A stretch of 64,000 nt of DNA from an uncultured Thioclava sp. (lineage in GTDB: Bacteria > Pseudomonadota > Alphaproteobacteria > Rhodobacterales > Rhodobacteraceae). The stretch is from contig NZ_CAJYBT010000005.1 in NCBI RefSeq assembly GCF_913064665.1, positions 62,001-126,000 on the forward strand, written 5' to 3'. A program made the position numbers and the translations under genes. The notes below the pieces were generated by a model that saw only the letters and a list, made by a program, of their open reading frames with translations, did not search any database and had not been told where the DNA came from. Positions 12,001 to 18,018 of this stretch are shown here, in pieces; positions within the stretch are counted from its first letter, which is position 1, and the number at the start of each line of letters is the position of its first letter.

Positions 12001-13381
12001 CAAGCGCTTGCGCGTTCAGCAAACCGCCCGCAGCCACACTGATCGTCGGCGCGGTCAGCGTGATATCGCCCGAAGCCCCGCCCGATAGCGTCGTGTCGAT
12101 GCTGCCACCGGCCTCGATGGTGATCGAATTATCGGCTAGAATCGACGTATTCACACCTGCGTTCAGGATCGAATTTCCAGCCGTGATCGTCACGTCGATC
12201 GGGTCGATCAAAAGCGTGCCACCCGCCCCGGTATCGGACAGAAGATCAAGCGCAACCGCGCCGATTTCGGCGTATTTGCCGCTCAGTTCGACAAAACCAC
12301 CCGCGCCGCTTCCCGCGCCATGGGCAGACACCACCGCCCCGGTCTGGGCGAAAAGCGAGCTGCCGGCATAGACCACGATCGTACCGCCGATACCTGCCTT
12401 GCCCGCACCATCAGCGCTGAGTTCCGCGGTGGGCGCGAGGGTCGTGTCGCCCCCCGATTTGATGTTGATCTTGCCGCCCTTGCCCGAGGCACTTGCCCCG
12501 ACGCGGACCTTGCCGCGAATATTGGCATTGCCAGCCGCCACGATCGAAATGACGCCATTGCGGCTGACCATCGCGCCGCCTTCGCTCAGGCCGCTGGAAT
12601 TCACCGTCGCGTCAAAACGCTGGCGTTGGGTCAGTTGATCGGCCGTTACGCGGCTCCCGGTCGGCCCGGTCAGCGTTACGTTCTGACCATCCAGAGTAAT
12701 GCCATTTTGCGCATTGATCACGCCCGAGATCGAAATGAACCCCGACGATGACAGCGGGATCTCGCCGCGCATCAACTTGCCCGCGGCATCCTGATTGATC
12801 GTGCCATCCGCGCCAATCACGGATTCCAGGAACTTGTCGGTCGGCGTGTTGACCGTCAGGGAGCCGACATTGACCACCCCGGACTGTCCCACGATAAAGC
12901 CATGAGAATCCGAGAAAAAGACATTACCGCCGATCTGGCCACTTTTATAGGAGTTCAGCACGCCATCAATCATCACCGGCCCGTCGCGCACGATATTGAC
13001 AAGGTTTCCGGTGCCGTCGGGCAGATACAGGTTTACCGTGGTGCCCGCGCTCTGCTCGAACTTGCTAAACGAGTTATAGCCAGTGTTTTGCGAGATTGTT
13101 GCGGTGGTAATCCCGGTTTGGCTGCCATTGACCGTCACCGTCGTTTTGGTGCGGCCATCCGTGATGATCGTATTGCCAGTCGCAACCGCATCTTGCGCAA
13201 ACACGCTTCCGCTGCCTGCCAGCGCAGCAATTGCGCCAAGGGCGATCGTGCCGACGCCAAAGCGCAGACTTTCGCCAAGCGAGCGATGCGTTGGTTCGGG
13301 CCCATGTGCGAAAGCCGCAAACTGAGGCTGAACCACAGTCTTGATACGGCGGGAACGACGACGATGGGCCCGATGGGACAT
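1..13381 (-). CDS. Giant filamentous adhesin (LktA/FHA-like exoprotein), 3' end outside window
   Basis: One minus-strand frame starts with ATG at 13381 and leaves the window at base 1, about 4460 codons without the stop. I translated the first ~300 codons, a middle stretch near 6.5 kb and the last ~65 codons; all lie in the same frame, with no stop seen. The N-terminus (RRRSRRIK, then a hydrophobic run ending in VFA at residue 62) looks like a long signal peptide. Residues ~95-180 resemble the haemagglutination/carbohydrate-dependent secretion domain of two-partner-secreted adhesins (NLVNIV, GGNVFF, VNVGSL). The rest is low-complexity Ala/Val/Thr/Asn/Asp beta-helix-like sequence with ~1.2 kb repeats. 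The ATG overlaps the stop of the upstream gene (TAATG). No TpsB-type outer-membrane transporter is in the window. Expected role: surface adhesion or biofilm; this is inference from the family. Confidence 0.85.
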   Translation of the reverse strand, partial: MSHRAHRRRSRRIKTVVQPQFAAFAHGPEPTHRSLGESLRFGVGTIALGAIAALAGSGSVFAQDAVATGNTIITDGRTKTTVTVNGSQTGITTATISQNTGYNSFSKFEQSAGTTVNLYLPDGTGNLVNIVRDGPVMIDGVLNSYKSGQIGGNVFFSDSHGFIVGQSGVVNVGSLTVNTPTDKFLESVIGADGTINQDAAGKLMRGEIPLSSSGFISISGVINAQNGITLDGQNVTLTGPTGSRVTADQLTQRQRFDATVNSSGLSEGGAMVSRNGVISIVAAGNANIRGKVRVGASASGKGGKINIKSGGDTTLAPTAELSADGAGKAGIGGTIVVYAGSSLFAQTGAVVSAHGAGSGAGGFVELSGKYAEIGAVALDLLSDTGAGGTLLIDPIDVTITAGNSILNAGVNTSILADNSITIEAGGSIDTTLSGGASGDITLTAPTISVAAGGLLNAQALGGGTAGAVTLNATQATGGTAQITIAGEIRGGDVNLLASSTAAPLTILASTPTANAAVSIDGGTITASGALTARATASTAATAANLPIGVVVTNVSASVDVIGGANIQAASADLSSIATADSQIATKSLVPANSSADGAVAVSTVNSSATTHIGTADLIIAGAASLGATNTVTSHADATPVAAAFGASVAVSVVKAITEATVDASGYIRADSLSLDAISATDSVANAAATAGGASEPQAGSEAATYLDDPEYQPYESTSEGKVSVVGAFALSDLTSTTTASMTSDRASDITAGAAIRTQTSNSADVTADGSALDSNVGVGVAVGINLAKVQNNATLGGQGITAGSLDLSAQMRAGGANSFVTHTTSGAGGTSVGVAGSLAVNLVDTQSQASVTATGPVAISGGDVGIRATDDSVSTASAIPDTTGATGNVGVGASVASNIVANRTIASVANGTSITNLGSLTLSADSVHAITTTAEAGSSGGISVTPALALSLVNNTTTAQLGTGTSVQHSAGDISILASLQATENTTASGTAAGSKAAIGAAVAVALVNDRVSATTLRDLNAVGNVSLRSWGASLNTLEATASASGAEAAEENGDAAPGQDSNVDSTVTSNLTHASDQQDSAGVGDSEQQQASADGAADESGRSASTGEGKVTVAAAVGVNVQTASVSAGVPDGRSITAGGALSVETANNTTGSVTTDGTAVGDTPAAVGIGAAVAVNVVHTKNDATLGDGTVNATSVTVSALKLDVAKLVAGDPADALGDTYLTSATSGAGGSKVGLAGSLALNLVDTQSQATIADNATVTLTGGDLTLSSDNETTTTATALPDETGAAGGKVGVGASVAINIVANRSTATLGDGAALNGAGGITLSASAVHDITTTAEAGSSGGVSITPVVALAMVNNTTMAQLGTQLAGVTTSGQVTIAAIQQASATTSAKGQAAGGTAAVGAALALNLVNDTVTATTKRNISAGGDVTISAAGASLNTLSAEASASGGAPADESGNAEAGQDATVDDTVDGQLSSARDQQDASGVGDAEQQGATDTAASENHSAETSQGKVTVAAGVAVNIQNATVLASVPNDISISSPTGALKILTASNTDGKATTNASAVGEEGAQAQVGIGAAVSVNVVHAVNDATLGAATHDVKSLEISASKLDVASLAANPASLATRADSYLASATSGAGGSKIGIAGALGLNLIDTQSVASIADDAIVTLHGAVSITADNQTKETAKALPVEGTAGGTFGLGASAAINIVGNRSIAKIGDNVTLNDAEALTLKAQAEHEIETEAEAGASGGVGIVPVLSLALVTNTTSATIGSDPSTLTVVGEVAVEAEQSATETTSASAKAAGSKAAVGAALSLALVTDKVVVSTGRSITATTGDVTFKAAGSSAGTLTVTAGASGAAGADSNDESSDGEGNVDDRVTGQLDFAKTTQSDSNVGDADQQAGTTETANQDHSASTSEGKLSVAAAIGVNVVTSSVSAALPDGQNITAGGRLTVLAINATDGSVTADASAADSKVSIGAAAAVNAITSSNVASLGAANYSADGVTVSALKAAPLDTPHVDTFITDAKSGAGGTTVGLAGALALNLINSSSEATVSGSAIVNANTGASTVSADQQMVANASATPVDDSATTGGKVGIGASVALNLITTDAIAEIKDGAAFNNGAGISVLANSDISTETEAKAGSEGGIAIDAVVALALLDQTTRARIGTGNAINTAGDVTIAATNSGENTATGTGEAKGGKVGVGAAVAVIAGGGDKATDLKNTSATSAELARNLMADSLEISAESTRSYEAYADASAGGGKDKEPSQTSDAESTKTLDETKNYQKGTDGSDQKTGKGGAKVTVAAAVGVAAAQDAVTATLGAVTVSLSNDLTVSARNETNIATKGDGAATGAQIGVGVGVALSISNNSATARIADGATIARAGEINVTADSSQNMAHEAGKTDFLNGLSALAYAGASSKKVSVAGALAVDVSNTTTAALIGDNVTIGSLSRVGAVNVTADNASRMSAKSTSVARSSGQAGIGASVAVVVSDNSYTANIGAGTSLTSGAVKVAATNKKIDPTVAFNFTDLKDFQENIVNQPLFSTGNYYTEAIGGAQASKVAVQGSFSVMVFSDDTSAAIGKSLTTPASTAATSVDANGGNVTISAKNTLDAKALSGGVALSSKVGVGVSSSVVSSTGKTTAQLSADGQLVDAGAVDISADGAQSIKVIGVSAAAGSNVGVAGVASVLVSDSDVEALVGAGAHIAASGDVSVLANNDFDNLSVAGGLGIGGSAGIGAGVSVVTINNVTRAALADGTSAANAVQISKSGALNIAASASETGKTFAVAGGASQSVGVGVGSGTYVLDTTTEAQIGTYAQIGQSGTVGDVSVTASDDTTLDTFPGAVGIGGSVGAGAGVAVGVLGKTVSATIGDNAAVTANDVGVSAQSREAANTIALSAGVSQSAGLAGAVAVYTIENTTTARIGESAKVFANDDVAVLANDFATVDSLVGSAGVGGSAGIGASVGIVIIDNTTHAVIADLAQVTALGNGTGVTYVSDFDTSFTAFADNFQGAELPDWDSSTGLTAANASSASTVGLTAADARDTGISLLTQTRNSTAHSQTAHGVVVNAAASNAVRSLEVGFGGAGTAAVALSGNVPLITSDTQASIGAAQINKLAGAVNANQGVTVAAASDTYDLGIAGAVALGGSVGAGAGVTVAMVNSTTKATVDTGATMAAKGDVAVTARAQADFGAFSAAAAGAGTVALAGGVGVISVTDVTTAEFGGTTVAGGNVQVLADDQTRVASMNGSVSVGLGAAGVGGAIGVLSINKTTTADIAANANVTALGNSANSFAGYTGTNMTSTMAARGINVAATSGESNLSIAASASGGLYAGISGVVTVQLQNITTTANIGANAQINQNVAQAGASGAQDVIVTARDTSISNVYAGGLAVGFVGLAGTVDVGVIKTTTSASVADNVTMTAKNDVLVNALSNKAGNSVIVAGAAGVVSIGAAIAVYDYGNGITPGGEADDKMSDASDGKFTLNDITDQASGQTNDNSGAGVSSLFASSDTDSHVKDASTRAQTAREAITLDTAPSTGLSVPAGTSANIGRANITAGNALGVRSYDALNTTFTAGAAAAGVAGVGAGIVVQNVDTTNTAQLSGAANISAAGLTLNAQTLHALKTNAVVGAAGGFGLAAAVSVISDDSDTYAYINGANIALSGAAAVNATSTRTIDVKSLGLSFGISGAAGVSVAKASIGGQTKSALGADASGATSDQGVTIGTDVSRSASVALGASSNDGVISKTVAAGGGIGAALQGAVSTGNVTTTVATEMNAAQIYTSGAIASTVSANNSASTDAGGAALSGGLAAGVSLAHSTLKATLANDVHGGSVLDGGSVNIATTITGGSNTADAVAVAGALVGLAGSDAQSLNDSKAETNVSGSTINASGLVEIKANSTTHQTADATGYVFGIAALGSNNAKSTSATDTRATVSDMNGVTAGNLTVAANGTDSNFATAVAGSGGVVAGAASKGVTSATGTTEAYIDTSSASHKFLISVINGLVDINATHSAIFGGSVDSTQASLVGASGALMDHTVNTDVNAYLGDNAWVRAAKLSIKAASKAHNFFLGQTAYSLTDAVIPAFNADNAAWNVDSGSGGLLNLPAGKVKVSVTQDTQANVGADSDIRLLLPTAGLSLLQVEAYNELITHQKAKLDSAGAIATASSVVELGATQNATVNIGSNATLLVDVGDINIGAWNQSEMDGRSAATTYGVAGAPDGHSWANLGVANTVAIGTDARIAASDGITPADGSLPSHATVNIYAGRSPTGARSTVNLHTTIDLYNNSAIPIAGSPDAQANLTDNASVTQGTSDNTNPPPLKGILAAGNIRIGADRGDITLSAVGTGTDIYRQALAAAASAVSELFGGDEVTFDYHGGTTSNTGTGRLDLKGLVATGLQKFKSLTLNYGASCDPANVSCIAISGTIGENGIDRSTITADNSVIIQRLNQLNLLIKNTQGDTVALGAYQNEIN
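6486..11240 (-). repeat. Five ~1.2 kb degenerate tandem repeats inside the adhesin gene
   Basis: A recurring segment reads (S/T)xxGKVTVAA in the adhesin frame and is anchored near 11219, 10050, 8841, 7626 and 6486, so the spacing is 1.14-1.22 kb (about 380-405 residues). Each copy has a hydrophilic Asp/Gln/Ser/Glu-rich linker just upstream in the protein (roughly 11.23-11.33, 10.07-10.26, 8.87-9.03, 7.65-7.83 and 6.50-6.66 kb). A second marker, a segment about AxxVxSLxIS on the other side of the unit, recurs near 7.3, 8.5, 9.7 and 10.9 kb with the same period. The copies are clearly diverged at DNA level. Confidence 0.65.
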
Positions 13382-14070
13382 TAGAATGATCCTTTAGGGA
13401 GCTTGAAGATATCAGGCTCGTTAGGGGCAGCCGAATAAAGCAGATCAAGACTGGCGGGCGTCAGCGTATTGCCCCCGTCCTGCCCTGCCGAGAATGCGCC
13501 CTGAAGCAGCAACAGCGTCACGTGATCTTGGGCATCGACACCGCGGAACATCAAAATCCCGCTGCCGATGACAACATTGGTCTTGATCGAATTCTGCGCG
13601 TAGGCCTCGCCCATGAAATGATTGCGCAGCAACTCGCCGTTTTCATACAGCATCGACGCGGTCATCGTGGGGTCGGTCTTTTCGCTCCAGGTGACACCCA
13701 CCTGGATCAGCTTTTTGGTCAAGTACCCAAAGACGTAGGAGACCTGCGCAATCCCACCGTGCCGGATCAGGTTTGGCACCGAGACCGTAAGAATATGCGT
13801 GCGCTCGACCGAGTGTTCCCCGGTTTGAATCGCATCATCCTTGATCTCGAAATCCGACAGGATCGCGGCGCGCACCGCCGCTTCATCCATCCCGAAGCGC
13901 GCCGAGCGGAACCCCTCGACCACGCTTGTTTCCTGCACGCCCTCTTGTGCGGGGGCCTCGGTCTCGGGCTGAGCGACGGCCGTCTCGGGCGACACGTCGG
14001 CTTGCGACAACTCCGCATCAACCTCGATCGGCTGGTTGCTGGATTTCGTGGTGTTGGCAGTTTTGGTCAT
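13381..14070 (-). CDS. Conserved protein of unknown function, paralogue B of the adhesin operon
   Basis: This gene encodes 229 residues. The first ~50 are polar and Pro/Glu/Thr-rich (starting MTKTANTTKSSNQ) with no hydrophobic signal sequence. The remaining ~176 form a domain beginning GFRSARFGMDE and ending DIFKLPKGSF. By eye that domain is about 70% identical to the product of the gene just upstream. The start ATG overlaps the upstream stop as TAATG, and its own stop overlaps the adhesin start in the same way, so the three genes should be translationally coupled. I do not recognise a characterised family. The neighbourhood suggests a role in making, exporting or anchoring the adhesin, but nothing in the sequence proves this. 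Without a signal peptide it should be cytoplasmic, unlike its partner. Confidence 0.85.
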   Translation of the reverse strand: MTKTANTTKSSNQPIEVDAELSQADVSPETAVAQPETEAPAQEGVQETSVVEGFRSARFGMDEAAVRAAILSDFEIKDDAIQTGEHSVERTHILTVSVPNLIRHGGIAQVSYVFGYLTKKLIQVGVTWSEKTDPTMTASMLYENGELLRNHFMGEAYAQNSIKTNVVIGSGILMFRGVDAQDHVTLLLLQGAFSAGQDGGNTLTPASLDLLYSAAPNEPDIFKLPKGSF

Positions 14071-14774
14071 TAGAAAGACCCTTCCGGGAGTTTGAAAATA
14101 TCAGGGGCGTTGGGGTCAGCCGAATACAGCAAATCAAGGCTGGCCGGCGTCAGCGTCTTGCGCCCGTCATCGCCAGTCGTGAAGGTCCCCTGCAGCAGCA
14201 AAAGCGTCGCGTGGTTCTCGCTATCGGCCGCGCGAAACATCAGAATTCCGTTGGGCAAAGCGACATTCGTCTTGATCGTTTCGGGTGCATAGGCCTCGGC
14301 CATGAAATGACTGCGCAGCACGTCGCCGTTGTCATACAGCATCTTCGCCGTCATCTTCGGGTCGGTCTTGCCGCTCCAGGTGACGCCCACTTGGATCAGT
14401 TTTTTGGATGAATATCCAAACACATAAGACACTTGGGCCATCCCGCCCTCGGGGATCAGATTGGGCACTTCGATGGTCAAGATCTGAGTCCGCTCGACGG
14501 CGTTTTCTCCGGCCTGAATCTTGTCCTCTTTCGTGGCGAAATCCTTTGCGATCGCTGCGCGAACCGCCTTTTCATCCATCCCGAACTTAGCCGAACGAAA
14601 CCCATCAACCGTGATCGTGGTGCGCGCGTCGGCCGAGGCTTCAGGTTTTGGCAACGGGGCTGCAGTCGCGGTATCCGAGAACGCGGGAGTCACCGCTGTG
14701 GTCGCAAGAAAGCTCGCCACTCCAAGCGCGACAAGGAGGGGGCGGGAGGCAGAAAATTTTCGGCGAAACGACAT
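14070..14774 (-). CDS. Conserved exported protein of unknown function, paralogue A of the adhesin operon
   Basis: I place the start at the ATG at 14774, giving 234 residues. It is preceded by AGAGG five bases upstream and begins MSFRRKFSASR followed by a hydrophobic stretch ending near VTPAFSD, a typical Sec signal peptide. A longer frame to 14864 exists but would bury this signal. The mature part has the GFRSAKFGMDE...DIFKLPEGSF domain shared with the next gene (about 70% identity over ~176 residues by eye). The family is not one I can name. It is the first gene of the adhesin operon and is likely periplasmic or exported. Possible roles are chaperone, export accessory or surface partner of the adhesin; these are guesses from context. 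Confidence 0.85.
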   Translation of the reverse strand: MSFRRKFSASRPLLVALGVASFLATTAVTPAFSDTATAAPLPKPEASADARTTITVDGFRSAKFGMDEKAVRAAIAKDFATKEDKIQAGENAVERTQILTIEVPNLIPEGGMAQVSYVFGYSSKKLIQVGVTWSGKTDPKMTAKMLYDNGDVLRSHFMAEAYAPETIKTNVALPNGILMFRAADSENHATLLLLQGTFTTGDDGRKTLTPASLDLLYSADPNAPDIFKLPEGSF

Positions 14775-15745
14775 ATGTTCCTCTTGGGTCAATACTATGG
14801 CTCCGAGCAGACGCGCCCGGCTTGTGTCACTTGGACGGGGCGTGATGGCTAAATTGCACATCACGCTCAGCTTTCCGCGCGCAGCTTAGCCGCACGCAAA
14901 ATTCTCGAAGACTGACGGGAGAACACGCAGGATATGCGCAGCGACACCTTGCAGACTGCAGATGATTCGCATCGTGAAGACAGCGATTTCATGGCCGAAT
15001 CAGCAGCGCTCACCTGCGACAATTTGCCCAATAGACGCACCTGCAAGCCGCGCCGCAATTGCCTTACGAATAAGGGAATTACACGCAGAATTGACGAATC
15101 GTTATCACTAACATTTCGACAGAAATCGTCCCCAAATGTGCGCAGAAAATCCAACGCACCGTCCCCCCGGATTATTTTATTGCCTATATTTAGAGCCAAT
15201 TTTTCAAAAAATTCAAGCGTTTCGCCATTTTCCGCGGCAATTAGTTTCCGTTAGGACAAGCAAGCGACGCGATGCAGGCGCCAGCTCGACACTGAAAGCG
15301 AGTCAACAATATGTGCGTTAATCGTGTCCCAATGTGCATTGCACGCGGCCACAATCTGCGCCCTCGATCCATACGCCCAGACGTCCAAACCGTCCTCGCC
15401 TTGATGAGAGGCGGGTTTGAGCGGCATAATAATTTCAATCCGAAAAGTTATGGCCTGATACGTCCGCGCAATCGAATAGGACTGTGCCAAGCCCCTGTAA
15501 GCACAGCCAAAAGGGCTGTAATTCCGCGATCTGACGCAGCGCTTATTCTGGTTCGCCTTTACAGCGATATATCCAAGGCTCGGAGTTGAAACCCAACCCT
15601 AGATAAATGCGGCGATCGCAAGGACCGCGAGGCGCGTATTGGGCCATTGCCGCACACGCCCCCGGTCATCCCGTCTGCACCAATTGCACCAAAGAGACGT
15701 GCGCGATCTACGCGCGGGATATTGGATCGTCGCAGCTTGACCCGC
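14775..15745. other. Long intergenic region upstream of the adhesin operon
   Basis: About 970 bases separate the adhesin operon from hemF, both on the minus strand. Composition is more AT-rich than the surroundings, especially around 15160-15235, where there are runs such as ATTATTTTATTG and TTTTTCAAAAAATT. No tRNA, terminator with a T-run or clear operator was found. Open frames here are short and lack good codon bias or ribosome sites. The region probably holds the adhesin operon promoter and a long leader. Confidence 0.4.
15251..15427 (-). CDS. Possible small protein of 58 residues
   Basis: An ATG at 15427 opens a frame beginning MPLKPASHQGEDGLDVWAYG and ending VACLS. The codons have the GC-rich third positions of real genes nearby, and the middle of the product looks protein-like. 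There is no strong ribosome-binding site and I recognise no family. It may be a small unrecognised gene, a decayed remnant or chance. Low confidence. Confidence 0.2.
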   Translation of the reverse strand: MPLKPASHQGEDGLDVWAYGSRAQIVAACNAHWDTINAHIVDSLSVSSWRLHRVACLS

Positions 15746-16645
15746 TCAATACCACTTCGCGATCGGGGGCAGGCTCATTAGAACCGCATCCGCGTTATGC
15801 CCCGTCTCAAGCCCGAATTTCGTACCCCGGTCATAGACCAGATTATATTCGGCATAGAGCCCGCGATGGCGCAGCTGGGTTTCGCGATCTTCCTCGGACC
15901 AATCTTGCACCCGACGTTTTTCAATCAGGGGCAGATAGGCAGGCAGGAACGCCGCGCCGACCGCTTGGGTAAAGGCGAAATCCTCGTCCCACGCGTCGGT
16001 GTTGAGATCGTCATAAAAAATCCCGCCCACCCCGCGCGCACGACCGCGATGGGGGATAAAGAAATACTCATCCGCCCAAGCTTTGAAGTGATCGTAATAG
16101 GTGCCGTCATGGGCATCGCAAGCGCGCTTCATCTCGGCATGAAAATGCGCGGTGTCTTCGTCATATTCCAGGCAGGGGTTGAGGTCTGCCCCGCCCCCGA
16201 ACCACCACGCGCCCGGCGTCCAGAACATCCGCGTGTTCATATGCACAGCCGGGCAATGCGGGTTTTGCAGATGCGCCACAAGGCTGATCCCGGCGGCCCA
16301 GAAGCGCGGATCTTCCTCCATGCCGGGCACGCCGCGCGCCGCCATCGCTTTTTGCGCGCGCGGGGCCAATTCGCCCCATACGGTCGAAATATTCACCCCG
16401 ACTTTCTCAAACACCCGCCCGCCGCGCAGCACTGACATCTTGCCGCCGCCGTGATCCTCGCCATTGGGGCCGGTGCGCTTGGTCGGCGTCACTTCGAACT
16501 GGCCGGGGGCGGCATCGGCCAAGGGACCTTCGGCATGGCTTGCCTCCAATCCCTCAAAGCCCGCCACGATCTGATCGCGCAGGTCCGAAAACCACTGACT
16601 GGCTTGCGCCTTGCGGGCGTCGAAATCCTCGGTTGCGTCGGTCAT
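15746..16645 (-). CDS. hemF: Oxygen-dependent coproporphyrinogen III oxidase
   Basis: HemF oxidatively decarboxylates two propionates of coproporphyrinogen III to give protoporphyrinogen IX, using O2, in the cytoplasm. The 299-residue product has the family signature GAWWFGGGADLNP, the NISTVWGEL region, GGIFYDDL and the C-terminal GRRFGLETGHN-like segment (here GTKFGLETGHNAD). Length is normal for bacterial HemF. The start at 16645 is chosen because GGGAGG lies seven bases upstream; a frame extension to 16666 is possible but lacks this. It is divergent from the small lipoprotein gene. The oxygen-independent enzyme for the same step, HemN, is encoded at 33.2 kb. Confidence 0.97.
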   Translation of the reverse strand: MTDATEDFDARKAQASQWFSDLRDQIVAGFEGLEASHAEGPLADAAPGQFEVTPTKRTGPNGEDHGGGKMSVLRGGRVFEKVGVNISTVWGELAPRAQKAMAARGVPGMEEDPRFWAAGISLVAHLQNPHCPAVHMNTRMFWTPGAWWFGGGADLNPCLEYDEDTAHFHAEMKRACDAHDGTYYDHFKAWADEYFFIPHRGRARGVGGIFYDDLNTDAWDEDFAFTQAVGAAFLPAYLPLIEKRRVQDWSEEDRETQLRHRGLYAEYNLVYDRGTKFGLETGHNADAVLMSLPPIAKWY

Positions 16646-16756
16646 GGCTTGGCCTCCCATTTGCATGCGGGTTTGATAACAGGGCGATGTGCGCGCGAAA
16701 AGGGCGCGATTGATCCCAGCGGGCGCGCGCCGTAAGCTGGCGCAAAGGAGAACCCC

Positions 16757-17164
16757 ATGCGCCCTGCCATTGCGTTACTCGCCCTGATTGCCCTGACCGC
16801 CTGCGGCACCCCGCAAGAGCGCTGCATCCGCCAATCCACCGCTGAATTGCGCCGCATCGACACACTGCTAGGCGAGGTGCAGGCCAATCTTGCGCGCGGC
16901 TATGCGTGGCAAAGCTATGAAACCACCTTAACCCGCTGGGAAGTGTGCGGCACGCGCACGGTGACAAAGGGGGATAAAACCTACGAAACACCGCGCATGT
17001 GTCTTGAGGATCATACCATCACGAGCCGCCGCGCTGTGCCGATTGATCCGGTTGTGGAAACCCGCAAGCGCGACAATCTGTTGGCCAAGAAGCGCGAGCT
17101 CACGGCTTTGGCGCAACGCCAGATCGCGCAATGCCGCGCCCTTTATCCCGAAGAGAGCAAATAG
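16757..17164 (+). CDS. Small lipoprotein of unknown function
   Basis: The 135-residue product begins MRPAIALLALIALTACGT, a lipoprotein signal with lipobox LTAC; the Cys at residue 16 would be lipidated and the protein held in the membrane. A strong AAAGGAG precedes the ATG. The mature part is charged, has several Cys (RC, VC, MC, QC) and a predicted helical C-terminus with QRQIAQCRALY. I cannot assign a function. It is transcribed divergently from hemF across a ~110 bp gap and converges with the SDR gene. Confidence 0.85.
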   Translation: MRPAIALLALIALTACGTPQERCIRQSTAELRRIDTLLGEVQANLARGYAWQSYETTLTRWEVCGTRTVTKGDKTYETPRMCLEDHTITSRRAVPIDPVVETRKRDNLLAKKRELTALAQRQIAQCRALYPEESK

Positions 17165-17171
17165 CGCGCGC

Positions 17172-17981
17172 CTAGAACGCTGGCACCTGAACGCGGTCTA
17201 GCAGGCCCCGCCCGCCATCGATCTGCACGATCTGCCCGGTCACAAAGCTCGCCCCAGACGAGGCGAGATATTGCACCGTTTCCGCCAATTCCGAGGGCGC
17301 CGCAATTCGGCCCAGCGGCGTGCCCGCACAGATCGCCTCGCGCCAATCCTCATTGGTCTTGAGAGCATCTTGCAGCGAACGCGACATCACCGACCCTAAC
17401 GACACGCCATTGACCCGGATGCGATGGGGCGCAAGGGCCACCGCCAGCGAGCGGATCGCCTGATCTTGTGCCGCACAAGCTATTGAATAGGCCATCAATT
17501 CCGGCTGCGTGCGACTGGAGGCCAGCGACGACACGTTGATGATTGACCCAATCTCCCCCTCGCTGCGGTCTTCATCTTCGGCCTGTTTCATCATCCGCTT
17601 TGCCGTCATTTGCGAAATCCGCAGCGCCGATTTCATATTTTTCGACAGCATATCATCAAGCACTTCGGTCGAGGGCTCCAACGGATCACAGGGCGCAAAG
17701 GCGCGCGCGGTATTGACCAGAATATCGATCCGGTCAAAGGCATCGACCGTCGCCGAGAGCAGGTTTTTCACCGTCAGTTTCTGGCACAGATCGCCTGCGA
17801 AATAGCGCGCAGGGCCCTCGGATTTTGCGGCCTCACCAAGTTCGGAGGCAAGTTTCTCTTCGTCGATATCAGCGAACATGACCTGCGCCCCGCGATCAAG
17901 GAAATGGCGCGCAACGGCCAGCCCGATCCCATGAGCGGCCCCAGTAACAATGGCGGTCTTGCCGGAGATGGAAAGCGACAT
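17172..17981 (-). CDS. Short-chain dehydrogenase/reductase family protein with altered active site
   Basis: The 269-residue product has the SDR Rossmann fold: TGAAHGIG at residues 13-20, a D at the end of strand 2 (FADID), and a C-terminal DGGRGL segment. The active-site motifs depart from the family. The usual NNAG is NTAR (residues 90-93). The YxxxK motif reads YSIAC, so Tyr165 is present but the catalytic Lys position (169) is Cys; I checked the codon (TGT). The Ser 13 residues before Tyr is kept. It may be a non-classical or inactive SDR, or bind NAD(P) for another purpose. It lies 37 bp downstream of the RsmC-like gene, same strand. Confidence 0.85.
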   Translation of the reverse strand: MSLSISGKTAIVTGAAHGIGLAVARHFLDRGAQVMFADIDEEKLASELGEAAKSEGPARYFAGDLCQKLTVKNLLSATVDAFDRIDILVNTARAFAPCDPLEPSTEVLDDMLSKNMKSALRISQMTAKRMMKQAEDEDRSEGEIGSIINVSSLASSRTQPELMAYSIACAAQDQAIRSLAVALAPHRIRVNGVSLGSVMSRSLQDALKTNEDWREAICAGTPLGRIAAPSELAETVQYLASSGASFVTGQIVQIDGGRGLLDRVQVPAF

Positions 17982-18018
17982 GGCTCTCTCCCAATGGTTT
18001 GGCTGAACGTAACCGCGT

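Noticed and set aside
14867-15199. 110-codon minus-strand frame in the adhesin upstream region
   Set aside because: Codon use is poor, the start is weak and the product resembles no family.
15607-15972. Plus-strand frame with CTNCTKETC near the hemF 3' end
   Set aside because: Most of it is antisense to hemF, it lacks a ribosome site and does not match a known Cys-cluster protein.
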